A model generated the notes under the pieces. It had not been told where the DNA came from. It saw nothing but the letters and a program-made list of their open reading frames with translations, and searched no databases. DNA of 22,707 nucleotides, from positions 1 to 22,707 of the forward strand of contig CABPCP010000049.1 of assembly GCA_902406105.1 (NCBI GenBank), in the 5' to 3' direction. Below are positions 22,139 to 22,707 of the stretch, piece after piece (within the stretch, counting starts at the first letter, position 1; the number at the start of each line of letters is the position of its first letter). Source of the DNA: an uncultured Mordavella sp. (GTDB lineage: Bacteria > Bacillota > Clostridia > Lachnospirales > Lachnospiraceae). The translations under genes were made by a program, and so were the position numbers.

Positions 22139-22638
22139 AGAATTGCTGTCATTGGCGTGTGGATTGAAATCTGATAGACGTCCGGCCAACAGAAAAGAGC
22201 GGGCGTCATCGCCGTCATTGGCGATGTGGATTGAAATATTACCAAAAACGGCAAAGGTGACCTTGCCGTTGTCATCGCCGTCATTGGCGTGTGGATTGAA
22301 ATCCGTTGGATCAACAGAAGCCGCTCCGGCATTTGCGTCATCGCCGTTATTGGTATGTGGATTGAAATGCATCCAAAGAGCGCAAAACTGTATAGAATGT
22401 CTGGTCATCGCCATCATTGGCGATGTAGATTGAAATGATATTACCCGGCACAAGCGGTATAAGGAGCTGGCGTCATCGCTGTCATTGGCGATGGGGATTG
22501 AAATCCCATCACAGCCTCTACGATTGCCTGTACGCATTTGTCATCGCCGTCATTGGAGATAGGGATTGAAATATACACAGGGAGACTAAGAAGGTTTCCG
22601 CTACCGTCATCGCCATCTTTGACGATGTGGGTTGAAAT
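22139..22638 (+). CRISPR. Degenerate type I-C-like CRISPR array, eight repeats
   Basis: Eight 32-33-nt repeats lie at 22139-22170, 22205-22237, 22271-22302, 22337-22368, 22404-22436, 22472-22504, 22540-22572 and 22606-22638. The seven spacers are 33-35 nt. The consensus begins GTCATCGCC, carries a 6-bp stem ATCGCC/GGCGAT and ends GTGGATTGAAAT, the 3' end typical of type I-C repeats. That end sets transcription to the plus strand. The repeats differ from one another by substitutions or a lost base: repeat 1 is poor at its 5' side, repeats 3 and 4 lack one base, and repeat 8 has changes in stem and 3' part. No cas gene is present. The last 69 bases of the window hold no further repeat. Confidence 0.9.
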
Positions 22639-22707
22639 ATTCCCTGCGATTTTGCTAATGTGCGATAAAGAAGTAATAGAAGTGTAAAAAATTTTGCCGT
22701 TCCTATC

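Noticed and set aside
22088..22537. Minus-strand open frame with repeated FNPHANDGDD-like units
   Set aside because: The repeat period equals that of the CRISPR repeats; it is a translation artefact of the array.

Overview
The window looks like a chromosomal segment of an anaerobic gut-type Firmicute, most likely family Lachnospiraceae. The reasons are protein similarity recognised by eye, Gram-positive Shine-Dalgarno sites, a T-box leader on leuS, a DegV protein, a YerC/YecD-type TrpR-like protein, a DUF1836 protein and an RlmD-type methyltransferase with the tail seen in that family. This placement rests on recognition, not on a database search.

Layout. 1-2942: promoter, T-box leader, leuS and its terminator. 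3048-4386: a DUF554 membrane protein and a TetR-like regulator. 4512-5366: a DegV lipid-binding protein, ending at an 18-bp perfect hairpin that may be a REP-like element. 5439-6277 (minus strand): two small cysteine-containing proteins I cannot name. 6406-7557: a PHP-family phosphoesterase, a TrpR-like regulator and a terminator. 7654-9430: a two-component pair resembling the C-terminal half of KdpD plus KdpE, but with no kdp transporter genes beside it. 9440-10051 (minus strand): a DUF1836/MerR-like HTH protein sharing a bidirectional terminator with the response regulator, with a palindrome inside its own promoter. 10137-13904: promoter, leader hairpin and a heterodimeric ABC exporter with one degenerate ATP site. 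13978-16613: DUF3783 protein and PcrA helicase. 16701-18001: a small acidic-tailed membrane protein and a NYN nuclease-like/LOTUS protein. 18115-19530: RlmD-family 23S rRNA m5U methyltransferase.

From 19500 onward the window becomes accessory and decayed. The C-terminal tail of the methyltransferase is frameshifted, internally deleted and fused to an N-terminally truncated Fic gene that carries a further frameshift. A short orphan coding remnant, an MFS efflux-type transporter and an orphan CRISPR array follow. The array has eight mutually diverged type I-C-like repeats and no cas genes in view.

No clearly new multi-gene defence or metabolic system is visible. The most unusual items are the decayed CRISPR array, the RlmD-tail/Fic scar, the small unnamed minus-strand gene pair with a hairpin over the second gene's start, and the regulatory architecture between the DUF1836 gene and the ABC exporter.
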